From assembly GCA_043782365.1 (NCBI GenBank), contig JAYWAO010000223.1:1-15146 (forward strand): a stretch of 15,146 nt of DNA. Direction: 5' to 3'. Each line of letters starts with the position of its first letter. Positions within the stretch are counted from its first letter, which is position 1. Origin of the DNA: CAIWCD01 sp043782365 (lineage in GTDB: Bacteria > Myxococcota > Myxococcia > Myxococcales > 40CM-4-68-19). The position numbers were made by a program, and so were the translations under genes. The notes below the pieces were generated by a model. The model was not told the DNA's origin. It saw only the letters and a program-made list of their open reading frames with translations, and did no database searches. Shown here piece after piece: positions 8,365-15,146 of the stretch.

Positions 8365-9981
8365 CTAGTAGTCGTCCGGGTTGTAGCTCTCGCCCCGCGC
8401 GCCCTGCTCGTACGAGAGGATGTTCTGATTCTCGGCGATCTTCGCCTGCTTGCGCAGCCCCTCGATCCAGCTGGTGTAGAGTTCGTTCTTCTTCTGGTTC
8501 TCCAGCCCGTCGCGCGCCGTCTTCTTGGCGGCGTCGTCGAACTTGGCGAGGTCCGCCCGCTTGCGGCTCTTGAGCTTGAACACGTAGAGCGTCTGCTCGT
8601 CCTCCACCGGCGCGGCCGGCACCTCGCCCGCGGCCGAAAGCGCGAAGACCGCCGCCGAGAGCTTGGGGGCCTGGCCCACGCCCGGCACGTAGCCGCCGAG
8701 CGGGTGGAACTCCTCCACCTCGGCCGACTGCGGGGTCATGAACGAGGAGAAGTCGAACTGGCCCGGGTTGTCGCTCTTCTTCGGCGGGTACAGCTCGGAG
8801 AGGCTCTGGCCGCCCTTGATGGCCGCCAGGACTTCAACGGCCTTGGCCTTCGCCATCTCGCGCGACCGCTGGCCGCGGAGGAGGTCGGTGGCGATCTGCT
8901 TCTGCACCTCCGAGAGCGGCTGCACGCGCTCGGCCCGCAGCTCCTCGGCCTTGAGGAAGTGGAAGCCCGTGCGGTCCTTGAAGATGCCCGAGAGCTCGCC
9001 CCCCTTGAGCTTGCCGGCCTCCTCCTCGAGGGTCTTGCCGTACGCCGAGCCGCCCTTGGCGACGAAGCCGAGGTCGCCGCCCTGCAGCTTGGTGAGCGAG
9101 TCCTCGCTCTTCTCCTTGGCGACGTCCTCGAACGACTTGCCGCCCTTCACCTCGGCGTAGGCCGCGTCGATGCGGGCCCTGGCGGCCTTCTCTTCGTCAG
9201 GCGTCGCCGAAGAGGGGAGCGAGACGGTGATCGCGCGCACCTTGGCGGCGGCGGCCTGCGTCCAGCGCGTCTTCAGATCCTTCTCGTACGCGTCCTGGAG
9301 CTCCTTGCCGTGGTTGTCCGCTTTGGCCCACGCCTCGGCCTCGGCGTCGGTGGCGGTCGCCTTGTCGCGGAACATGAAGCCGGTGAACTTGATGTACGAG
9401 ATCGAGGCCGACTCGTTCAGCGCGATGAAGTGCGCCTTGAGCTCGTCGTCCGAGACCACCGCGCCGCCGAAGACGGCCTGGATGACCTTCGAGCGGAGCA
9501 GCTCGCGCCGGTAGTTCTCCTCGAAGCGGGGGATGCTCATCCCGTAGTAGTTCTCGACCAGCTTCTTGTAGTAGTCGAAGTCGAACTTCCCCTCCTGCTG
9601 GAACGAGGGGAGCTTGGCGATCTGGTTGGCGAGCTCTTCGTTGCTCACCGCGATGCCGAGCACCGAGGCCTGCTGCGCGATCAGCTCCTGATCGATCAGG
9701 CCCTTGAGCGTCTCCTTCTTGAGCCCGTCCTGCTGCGCGTTCTCGGTGGTGTACTTCCCGCCGCGCTGCTGGGACATCTGCTTGTAGCGGCTGTTGTACG
9801 AGGACTGGAAGTCGGTGGCGGTGACCATGTCACCGTTGACCTTGGCCGCCCAGGTCTCCGGGGTGCGGGCGCGGAAGCCCGAGGAGCCCTGGCCGAACTG
9901 GAAGACGAAGGCAATGATGATCACGCCGAAGATGATGGCGATCAGCGTGTGCCGGGCATTGCTGCGCATGACGTCGAGCAT
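8365..9981 (-). CDS. PpiD/SurA-type periplasmic peptidyl-prolyl cis-trans isomerase (parvulin)
   Basis: Membrane-anchored periplasmic folding chaperone. ATG at 9981 has AAGGAG (9996-9991) 9 nt upstream, which makes it a better start than in-frame codons as far up as 10143. The 538-residue protein begins MLDVMRSNARHTLIAIIFGVIIIAF: a short cytoplasmic tail and one membrane helix at about 11-30, typical of PpiD. A SurA_N-like chaperone domain follows (VNGDMVTATDFQSSYNSRY, LIDQELIAQQASVLGIAVSNEEL, FDYYKKLVENYYGMSIPRFEENYRRELL). A parvulin (PpiC) domain lies at about 246-348 (KVRAITVSLP, FEDVAKEKSED, GGDLGFV, RTGFHFLKAEE). A charged C-terminal region follows. It should help outer-membrane and exported proteins fold after Sec translocation. 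Similarity is to the PpiD/SurA family in general; the exact subfamily is not settled, so no symbol is given. Confidence 0.88.
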   Translation of the reverse strand: MLDVMRSNARHTLIAIIFGVIIIAFVFQFGQGSSGFRARTPETWAAKVNGDMVTATDFQSSYNSRYKQMSQQRGGKYTTENAQQDGLKKETLKGLIDQELIAQQASVLGIAVSNEELANQIAKLPSFQQEGKFDFDYYKKLVENYYGMSIPRFEENYRRELLRSKVIQAVFGGAVVSDDELKAHFIALNESASISYIKFTGFMFRDKATATDAEAEAWAKADNHGKELQDAYEKDLKTRWTQAAAAKVRAITVSLPSSATPDEEKAARARIDAAYAEVKGGKSFEDVAKEKSEDSLTKLQGGDLGFVAKGGSAYGKTLEEEAGKLKGGELSGIFKDRTGFHFLKAEELRAERVQPLSEVQKQIATDLLRGQRSREMAKAKAVEVLAAIKGGQSLSELYPPKKSDNPGQFDFSSFMTPQSAEVEEFHPLGGYVPGVGQAPKLSAAVFALSAAGEVPAAPVEDEQTLYVFKLKSRKRADLAKFDDAAKKTARDGLENQKKNELYTSWIEGLRKQAKIAENQNILSYEQGARGESYNPDDY

Positions 9982-10114
9982 CTGAGACGACTCCTTTTGT
10001 AGCGAGGCGGCGACAGCCTGGACTCGCCCGGCCCGACCTCGGGACGGTCTACGGCGCGGCCATTGAGCGGGAAATCCGCGAAAAGACTGGAATCCGGCCG
10101 CGGAAAGGCTTGAC

Positions 10115-10143
10115 ACCCTAGGGAAGAGGGGAGAGAAGTGCAA
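10115..10143 (-). promoter_or_regulatory. Candidate promoter for the PPIase gene in the divergent region with mreC
   Basis: The 215-nt gap 9982-10196 separates two divergent genes. On the minus strand TTGCAC (10143-10138) and TAGGGT (10120-10115) are spaced by 17 nt, giving a leader of about 127 nt. On the plus strand a perfect TTGACA (10110-10115) overlaps this -10 element and could be a -35 for mreC, but no acceptable -10 follows at 16-18 nt. The local AG-rich stretch is distinctly less GC-rich than the surroundings, consistent with promoters. No other structure is clear in this gap. Confidence 0.3.
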
Positions 10144-10196
10144 GCGAAAACAAGCCGGGACTTGAGGCCCTTCGCCGCGGGTTCCACCAGCCTTCT

Positions 10197-11165
10197 GTGG
10201 GCTCTCTCCTCCGACGCTATCTCGAACCGATCTTCGTGCTCGGTCTGTTGACCCTGCCGGTCATCGTGTTCCTCGTGAATGGGCGCAAGGCCCAGACGCC
10301 CAACTGGGTGGATCACGTGGTCATCACGCTGACCGCGCCGGTGGAGCACGCGATCGTGGTGATCGCCGGCGGCCTCACCGACGCCTGGGGCAACTACGTC
10401 TGGCTGCGCCACGTGCGCGAGGAGGACCAGGCGCTGCACCGCGAGCTGCTCCGGCAGCGGGCCGAGCTGCAGCTCTACGCGGAGGCGCAGGCTGAGAACA
10501 ACCGCCTGCGTGGGCTCCTCGACTACGCCGAGCGCAGCCCCCGGCTCAAGCTGCTGGCGGCGCAGGTGGTCGCGGTGGGGGCCTCGCCGCACAGCCACAC
10601 CATCCGCATCGCCCGCGGCGAGCACGACGGCGTCAAGCGCGGGATGCCGGTGATCGCTCCCGAGGGCATCGTCGGCACGGTCGCGCAGGCCACCAGCGGC
10701 TACGCCGACGTGCAGCTGATCGTCGGCCCGCAGTCGGCGGTGCCGGCCCTCTCGCAGCGCGGGCGCGGCCGCAGCACGGTGCGCGGGATGGGCGACCTCT
10801 CCAAGTGCCGCATCGACTACGCCCTACGCACCGACGAGCTCGCCGAGGGCGACTGGCTCTTGACCGCGGGCGGCGAGGGCTTCTTCCCCAAGGGCCTGCG
10901 CATCGGCCGCGTGCTCTCGGTGCAGAAGAAGGCCACCGGGATGTTCATCGGCGCGGAGCTGACGCCCGCGGTGGAGTTCCAGCGGCTCGACGAGGTGCTG
11001 GTGGTCCTCGAGCAGCCGCCCGAGCCGCCGCCCGCGTCCCTCCCGGGTGCGCCTGCTGGCGGGGCTCCCGGCGACCTCCGCGGTGAGCAGGCGCCGGGTC
11101 CACGGGTCCCCGAGCCGATGCCGGCCCGCCCCACGCCGGGCGCCGCCGACGTGGTGCCTCCGTGA
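10197..11165 (+). CDS. mreC: Rod shape-determining protein MreC
   Basis: Bitopic scaffold of the lateral wall elongation complex; it activates PBP2-RodA from the periplasm. The 322-residue product has one membrane helix (about 11-27), a coiled coil at about 70-115 (EEDQALHRELLRQRAELQL...AENNRLRGLLDY), and the two beta-barrel MreC core (VVAVGASPHSHTIRIARGEHDGVKRGMPVIAPEGIVGTV; DYALRTDELAEGDWLLTAGGEGFFPKGLRIGRV). It ends with a Pro/Ala/Gly-rich tail from about residue 273, probably disordered. GTG at 10197 is the only start near the membrane helix, and its Shine-Dalgarno is poor. It is the first gene of a mreC-mreD-mrdA-rodA operon and overlaps mreD by 4 nt (GTGA). mreB is not upstream; the neighbour is the divergent isomerase gene. 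Confidence 0.93.
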   Translation: MGSLLRRYLEPIFVLGLLTLPVIVFLVNGRKAQTPNWVDHVVITLTAPVEHAIVVIAGGLTDAWGNYVWLRHVREEDQALHRELLRQRAELQLYAEAQAENNRLRGLLDYAERSPRLKLLAAQVVAVGASPHSHTIRIARGEHDGVKRGMPVIAPEGIVGTVAQATSGYADVQLIVGPQSAVPALSQRGRGRSTVRGMGDLSKCRIDYALRTDELAEGDWLLTAGGEGFFPKGLRIGRVLSVQKKATGMFIGAELTPAVEFQRLDEVLVVLEQPPEPPPASLPGAPAGGAPGDLRGEQAPGPRVPEPMPARPTPGAADVVPP

Positions 11166-11716
11166 CGCTGCGCAACGCGCTGCTCCTCTTCATCTGCTTC
11201 CTCGCGGCCGTGCTGGAGGCCGCCATGCCGATGATCCTCCCGCACTGGCTGCGCGGCCTGCGCGGCGACCTGATGCTGGTGGTCGTCCTCTACGTGGCCC
11301 TCCACGACGACTGGATCCAGGGCTCGCTGCTCGCCTTCGTCGCCGGCTACCTCTCCGATCTCGCGGCGGCCACGCCCGCGGGCATCTATACGTTCCTGGC
11401 CGTGCTGACCTTCGTCGTCCTCCGCACCACCGGCAGCGTGCTCAAACCCGACGGCGCCCTGCAGGCCGCGGCGCTGGCGTTCGGCGTCTCGCTCGTCCAC
11501 TCGCTGGCTGCGGCCGGGCTCTTCAAGCTCGCCATCCCGGGCTCGGTCTTCAGCCTCCAGTGGAGCTGGCTGCTCTCGGCGGTGGCGACGGGCATCGGCG
11601 CGGCTCCGGCCTTCGCCATCCTGGGCGCGCTCGACGAGAGCCTCGCCCCGGTGGGAGACTCCCTGGGCAACCCGCGCAAGCGGTCTTCGCGCAGCAGCGC
11701 ACGCGGGAGCAGGTAG
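11162..11716 (+). CDS. mreD: Rod shape-determining membrane protein MreD
   Basis: Small polytopic inner-membrane protein of the elongation complex, partner of MreC. The 184-residue product has about five or six hydrophobic segments (ALLLFICFLAAVLEAAM, DLMLVVVLYVAL, LLAFVAGYLSDL, FLAVLTFVVLRTT, ALAFGVSLVHSLAAAGLF, LLSAVATGIGAAPAFAIL). The GYLSDLAAATPAG segment corresponds to the conserved MreD region. It ends with a basic Arg/Ser/Lys tail facing the cytoplasm. GTG at 11162 overlaps the mreC stop by 4 nt, which points to translational coupling. The family is poorly conserved in sequence; the call rests on topology, that motif and gene order. Confidence 0.85.
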   Translation: MTLRNALLLFICFLAAVLEAAMPMILPHWLRGLRGDLMLVVVLYVALHDDWIQGSLLAFVAGYLSDLAAATPAGIYTFLAVLTFVVLRTTGSVLKPDGALQAAALAFGVSLVHSLAAAGLFKLAIPGSVFSLQWSWLLSAVATGIGAAPAFAILGALDESLAPVGDSLGNPRKRSSRSSARGSR

Positions 11717-11722
11717 CAAGCG

Positions 11723-13771
11723 ATGCTGGTCCGCCGCGACGCCGACGACATCCGCGAGATCCGCCCGAGGGCCGCGCTCGGCGCGCTGGTGGTGGTCTGC
11801 GCGATGCTGGTCCTGATCGTCCGCCTCTACCAGCTGCAGATCGCGCGCGGCGAGGAGTACCTCAGCCAGTCGCTGTCGAACTTCCGCAAGTCGCTCTTCG
11901 TCCCCGCCGACCGCGGCCTGATCCGGGACCGGCGCGGCAAGACGCTGGTCGAGAACCGGCCCTCGTACGACGTCTTCCTCACCCCTGCCTTCTGCCGCGG
12001 CAAGGAGAAGGAGCCGGTGATGAACCAGCTGGCCGACTTCCTGAAGATGGACGAGGACGACCGCGTCCGCATGCGGCGCGACTACGAGAAGGCGATCAAC
12101 TCCAAGGACAAGCTCGAGCGGTTCAAGCCGTTCCTGGTCGAGATCGACATCCCGCGCGATCTCGTCGACCTGGTCGTCTCCCACCGCGAGGAGCTGACCT
12201 GCGTCGACCTGATCCCCTCGCCGCACCGCTCGTACCGCGCCGGGAACGCGCTCGGCCACGTGCTCGGCTACATGAGCGAGGTGAAGCCCGAGGAGATCGA
12301 GAAGTACCCCGACTACCGCCGCGGCCAGACCATCGGGCGCAGCGGCGTCGAGCGGCGCTACGAGAAGGACCTGCGCGGGGTGGACGGCAAGGAGACCATC
12401 GCCGTCGACGCGCAGGGCAAGAAGCTCGCCGAGGAGATCAACCAGCTCCTCATCCCCGACGACGAGCGGTACGTGGCCGCCACGCCGGGCAACAACCTGG
12501 TGCTCTCGCTCGACCAGCGGGTCCAGGACCTCGCCGACCAGTCATTTCCGGGCCGCGCCGGCGCGGTGGTGGTGCTGGAGGCCCAGACCGGCTTCATCCT
12601 GGCGATGGTCTCGCGGCCCTCCTTCGACCCGAACAAGATGTCGATGCGCATCTCCACCGCCGAGTACGCCGCCCTCAACGACGACACCCTCAAGCCGCTG
12701 ATCAACCGGGCGATGAGCGAGAACTACCACCCGGGCTCCACCTTCAAGGTGGTGACCTCGTTCGCGGGCCTCGACCACGGCGGCATCACCACCGACTCCA
12801 CCATCTTCTGCAATGGTGGCTATACGGTGGGCAATCACCGCTGGCGCTGCGACAAGCCCTCTGGCCACGGCGCGCTGGCGGTCAAGGCGGCCATCCAACA
12901 CTCCTGCGATACCTTCTTCTATGCGGTCGCCGACCGGGTGGGGCTCGACCCCATCGCCGAGTGGGCGCACCTCCTCGGCTACGGCGCCCCCACCGGGCTC
13001 GACCTCGGCCGCGAGATCCCCGGCGTCATCCCGGACACCGAGTCGGTGATCCGGGTCTTCAAGAGCTACACCAAGGGCCACGCGATCAACGCCTCGATCG
13101 GCCAGGGCGAGGTGAACGTGACGCCGCTGCAGACCGCCATCGCCTACGCGGCCATCGGCAACGGCGGCACCGTCTACCGCCCGCAGATCGTCAAGCGGAT
13201 CGAGGCCCACGACGGCAAGCTGCTGCAGGAGTTCGCGCCCGAGGTGGTCCGCAAGATCGACTTCAAGCCGCAGGCGCTCGCGGCGGTGCAGGCTGGCCTG
13301 CTCGCGGTGGTCAACGAGCCCGGCGGCACCGCCTACACCTCGCGCCTCCAGGGCATCAGGTTCGCGGGCAAGACCGGCACCGCGCAGGTGGTCACGCTCG
13401 GCAGCAAGCAGAAGCTCAACGTCGAGGCGCAGCAGTACCTCTCGCGCGACCACGCCTGGTTCGCGGCGTACGCGCCCGGGGTCAACCCGGAGATCGCCGT
13501 CGTCGTCCTCAACGAGCACGGCGGCTGGGGCGCCACTGCGTCCGCGCCGGCGGCCTCGAAGATCATCGCGGGCTACTTCGCGCTCAAGGCCCAGGACGCC
13601 GCCGAAGCTGCCGCGGCCCAGGCCCTCGCGGCGGGGCTGCGCGCCGAGGGCCAGGCGCCGGTGGCTCCCCCGCGGACGAATCCCTTGCCGCAGCAGCCCT
13701 CGCCGAGGCAAGCGATCCCGCAGGGCACGCTGCAGCAGCAGCTGCAGCCGGCGCCGCCGAGGGGAAACTAG
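11723..13771 (+). CDS. mrdA: Penicillin-binding protein 2, elongation-specific DD-transpeptidase
   Basis: Class B transpeptidase that crosslinks peptidoglycan made by RodA during cell elongation. The 682-residue protein has an N-terminal membrane anchor (about 17-36), a pedestal/dimerisation domain (FVPADRGLIRDRRGKTLVENRPSYDVFL; GHVLGYMSEV; GRSGVERRYEKDLRG), and a transpeptidase domain. The nucleophile is in STFK (Ser339). The second motif is Ser394-Cys-Asp396, the SxD form expected of PBP2, in place of SxN. The third is KTGTAQ (Lys550). The segment HRWRCDKPSGHG is also PBP2-like. From about residue 626 there is an Ala-rich and then Pro/Gln-rich tail, longer than in E. coli PBP2 and probably disordered. 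ATG at 11723 follows the mreD stop by 6 nt, with only a weak ribosome site (AGCAGG) overlapping that stop region. The next gene, rodA, begins in the stop codon. Confidence 0.95.
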   Translation: MLVRRDADDIREIRPRAALGALVVVCAMLVLIVRLYQLQIARGEEYLSQSLSNFRKSLFVPADRGLIRDRRGKTLVENRPSYDVFLTPAFCRGKEKEPVMNQLADFLKMDEDDRVRMRRDYEKAINSKDKLERFKPFLVEIDIPRDLVDLVVSHREELTCVDLIPSPHRSYRAGNALGHVLGYMSEVKPEEIEKYPDYRRGQTIGRSGVERRYEKDLRGVDGKETIAVDAQGKKLAEEINQLLIPDDERYVAATPGNNLVLSLDQRVQDLADQSFPGRAGAVVVLEAQTGFILAMVSRPSFDPNKMSMRISTAEYAALNDDTLKPLINRAMSENYHPGSTFKVVTSFAGLDHGGITTDSTIFCNGGYTVGNHRWRCDKPSGHGALAVKAAIQHSCDTFFYAVADRVGLDPIAEWAHLLGYGAPTGLDLGREIPGVIPDTESVIRVFKSYTKGHAINASIGQGEVNVTPLQTAIAYAAIGNGGTVYRPQIVKRIEAHDGKLLQEFAPEVVRKIDFKPQALAAVQAGLLAVVNEPGGTAYTSRLQGIRFAGKTGTAQVVTLGSKQKLNVEAQQYLSRDHAWFAAYAPGVNPEIAVVVLNEHGGWGATASAPAASKIIAGYFALKAQDAAEAAAAQALAAGLRAEGQAPVAPPRTNPLPQQPSPRQAIPQGTLQQQLQPAPPRGN

Positions 13772-14889
13772 TGCCCGTCCCGCGGCTGACCAACAACGAG
13801 AAGAAGCTCGACAACCTGCACTGGCCGCTGGTGCTCTCCACCGCGCTCGTCTGCGGGCTGGGCCTGTGGAACCTCGCCTCGGCCACGCGGGGCGCGGTCT
13901 CGCCGCTCTCGCTGCAGCAGGGCAGGGCGATGGTGATCGGCGCGGTGGCGATCGCCGCGTTCCTCTTCGTCGACTACCGCTGGCTGCAGGCGCTGGCGTG
14001 GCCGGGGTACTTCGCCGCGCTCGGCCTCTTGGTCGCGGTGGCCACCGTCGGCAAGAAGGTGCTGGGCGCGCGGCGCTGGCTGCAGCTCGGGCCCGTGCAG
14101 CTGCAGCCGAGCGAGTTCCTCAAGGTGGCGGTGATCGTCCTGCTCGCCAGGTGGTTCACCCAGGACGAGGTGGGCGTCCAAAAAGGCCACTACAGCCTGC
14201 GCGACCTCTTCTGGCCGTTCCTCCTCGTGCTGCTGCCGGTGGCGTTGGTGATGAAGCAGCCCGACCTCGGCACCGCGCTGGTGACGCTCTTCGTGGCGAT
14301 GACGATGATCCTCTTCGCCAAGGTGCGCCTGCGCGACCTCTTCATGCTCGCGGTGGTGGTGACGGGCGCGTCGATCTTCGCCTGGTTCAAGCTCCTCAAG
14401 CCGTACCAGAAGGACCGCATCTTCACCTTCATCAACCCGCAGGCGTACGCGAAGACCCAGGGCTACCACGCCATCCAGAGCGTGATCGCGGTGGGGTCGG
14501 GCAAGCTCACCGGGAAGGGCTGGGGCGAGGGCACGCAGAACCAGCTGCGCTTCCTGCCCGAGCAGCACACCGACTTCATCTTCTCGGTCTGGGCGGAGGA
14601 GCACGGCTTCCTGCTCTCGGCCTTGCTGGTGGCGCTCTACGCCTTCATCGTGCTGGTGGCGCTCGACATCGCCGCCAACGCCCGGGACAAGTTCGGCAGC
14701 TTCCTCTGCATCGGCGTGGCGGGGCTGTTCTTCTGGCACACCTTCATCAACATCGGGATGGTCACCGGCGTGCTGCCCGTGGTGGGCGTGCCGCTGCCGC
14801 TCTTCTCGTACGGAGGGAGCAGCGTGATCGTGGACCTGCTCGGGATCGGTGTCCTGCTGAACGTGTCGCTGCGGCGGTTCATGTTCTAG
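13771..14889 (+). CDS. rodA: Rod shape-determining peptidoglycan glycosyltransferase RodA (SEDS family)
   Basis: SEDS glycosyltransferase that polymerises lipid II into glycan strands together with PBP2. GTG at 13771 shares its G with the mrdA stop (TAGTG), and GAGGGG (13759-13764) lies 6 nt upstream. The 372-residue product has about ten membrane helices. Family segments are present: GARRWLQLGPVQLQPSEFLKVA, KQPDLGTALV, GYHAIQSVIAVGSGKLTGKGWGEGTQNQL, FLPEQHTDFIFSVWAEEHGF and PLPLFSYGGSSV. Asp268 in HTDF aligns with the essential periplasmic Asp of RodA. A stretch of charged residues at the N-terminus (NNEKKLDNLHW) precedes the first helix. The stop codon TAG lies inside CTAG at 14886-14889, which is also the left flank of an inserted element. 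The ending MF is therefore unchanged by that insertion. Confidence 0.96.
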   Translation: MPVPRLTNNEKKLDNLHWPLVLSTALVCGLGLWNLASATRGAVSPLSLQQGRAMVIGAVAIAAFLFVDYRWLQALAWPGYFAALGLLVAVATVGKKVLGARRWLQLGPVQLQPSEFLKVAVIVLLARWFTQDEVGVQKGHYSLRDLFWPFLLVLLPVALVMKQPDLGTALVTLFVAMTMILFAKVRLRDLFMLAVVVTGASIFAWFKLLKPYQKDRIFTFINPQAYAKTQGYHAIQSVIAVGSGKLTGKGWGEGTQNQLRFLPEQHTDFIFSVWAEEHGFLLSALLVALYAFIVLVALDIAANARDKFGSFLCIGVAGLFFWHTFINIGMVTGVLPVVGVPLPLFSYGGSSVIVDLLGIGVLLNVSLRRFMF

Positions 14890-15064
14890 GGCCTGTCCTC
14901 AAACCCCAGCTACCTCCGGCGACCGACCGGAGGTCTGCGCCGGGCAGCCTCGTCGCTGCGCTGCTCGACGTAGCGTTGCTATGCCTCCGCTGCCCGCTCC
15001 TCGGGTGACCGGCTCGCCTTACCGCTCCGCCGCCTCGGTCCCCGCTGGAGCTTGAGGACAGGCC
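14890..15064. mobile_element. MITE-like non-autonomous element, 175 bp, with CTAG target-site duplications
   Basis: Perfect 13-bp terminal inverted repeats GGCCTGTCCTCAA (14890-14902) and TTGAGGACAGGCC (15052-15064) bound the element. Similarity extends to 19 of 21 positions. Both ends abut CTAG (14886-14889 and 15065-15068), as expected for a 4-bp target duplication; CTAG-type targets are known for the IS5 group of IS5-family elements. No transposase frame fits inside. The interior is rich in small stems: ACCTCCGG/CCGGAGGT (14912-14934), GGGCAGC/GCTGCCC (14942-14995), CGTCG/CGACG (14951-14970) and TAGC/GCTA (14971-14981). It lies exactly at the rodA stop codon. A structured regulatory repeat is an alternative, but the terminal repeats plus duplications favour transposition. 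The parent family is inferred. Confidence 0.7.
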
Positions 15065-15115
15065 CTAGAGCGCCGAACGGTTTGACTCCCGTCGCCAGAC
15101 CGTTCGGTGCTCTAG
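15065..15115. terminator. Bidirectional terminator between rodA and the convergent gene
   Basis: CTAGAGCGCCGAACGGT (15065-15081) and ACCGTTCGGTGCTCTAG (15099-15115) form a 17-position stem with one non-Watson-Crick position (G-U in the plus-strand RNA), around a 17-nt loop. The right arm contains the stop codon of the minus-strand gene. Without the inserted 175-bp element, the left CTAG would contain the rodA stop codon. The hairpin therefore looks like the original shared terminator of two convergent genes. Confidence 0.7.
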
Positions 15116-15146
15116 AACGTCACGCTGATCGTGACGGTTCCCGTGG
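15112..15146 (-). CDS. C-terminal end of a possible outer-membrane beta-barrel protein, cut by window
   Basis: On the minus strand the last codons before TAG (15114-15112) read TGTVTISVTF. Alternating polar and hydrophobic residues ending in Phe are typical of the last beta-strand of outer-membrane proteins recognised by the BAM complex. The position of the stop inside a terminator arm supports a real gene end. Only ten codons are visible, so neither family nor function can be assigned. A spurious frame is possible but less likely. Confidence 0.45.
   Translation of the reverse strand, partial: TGTVTISVTF

Noticed and set aside
8704..10002. Long plus-strand frame opposite the isomerase gene
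   Set aside because: Leu/Arg/Glu/Val-rich antisense shadow with no motif; the minus frame has a start, a ribosome site, a membrane helix and a parvulin domain.
11047..13770. Plus-strand open frame running through mreD and mrdA and joining rodA in frame
   Set aside because: Only the part from 13771 matches RodA. Upstream it is a shadow of the mreD/mrdA frames, and a good ribosome site precedes GTG 13771.
14890..15064. Possible small RNA or riboswitch after rodA because of many stems
   Set aside because: Perfect terminal repeats and CTAG flanks are better explained by an inserted element; no riboswitch core is recognisable and no gene follows on the same strand.

Overview
The window is very GC-rich bacterial chromosome with dense genes. 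The best guess for the source is a member of the Myxococcota (Anaeromyxobacter/Myxococcus-like). The grounds are the extreme GC bias at third codon positions, a secreted protease ending in a Gly-Cys plus hydrophobic stretch plus Arg-rich tail (MYXO-CTERM style), and a mreC-mreD-mrdA-rodA cell-wall operon without an adjacent mreB. This placement is inference; no rRNA or other marker is present.

Left part (1-3781, all +): the 3' part of an O6-alkylguanine-DNA methyltransferase gene (PCHRV active site). It is followed by two genes that together make an HcnABC / opine-oxidase / sarcosine-oxidase-like amine dehydrogenase. The first gene carries a plant-type [2Fe-2S] domain fused to an FAD/NAD disulfide-oxidoreductase-type domain. 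The second carries a BFD-like [2Fe-2S] domain fused to a SoxB/HcnC-like FAD amine oxidase. Domain order along the DNA is that of the known systems, but the gene boundary sits on the other side of the BFD-like domain.

Middle part (3782-9981): a long UUCG-capped hairpin separates this pair from a convergent gene for a large secreted M36 (fungalysin) metalloprotease with a PA insert, two Ig/PKD-like domains and a C-terminal sorting tail. Divergent from it is proC (pyrroline-5-carboxylate reductase). proC converges on a PpiD/SurA-type periplasmic peptidyl-prolyl isomerase gene, with a strong hairpin between them. A 9-mer, CGTTACCGA, recurs in three intergenic gaps, twice as half of an inverted repeat.

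Right part (10197-15146): the rod-shape/elongasome operon mreC-mreD-mrdA(PBP2)-mrdB(rodA), tightly packed with 4-nt and 1-nt overlaps. RodA is the SEDS glycosyltransferase, PBP2 its partner transpeptidase, and MreC/MreD the membrane scaffold. Directly at the rodA stop codon sits a 175-bp non-coding element with 13-bp perfect terminal inverted repeats flanked by CTAG on both sides. It looks like a MITE of the IS5 type that inserted into the CTAG containing the rodA stop. Beyond it is a bidirectional terminator whose two arms carry the stop codons of rodA (ancestrally) and of a convergent gene. Only the last ten codons of that gene are in view; they end in Phe like an outer-membrane beta-barrel protein.
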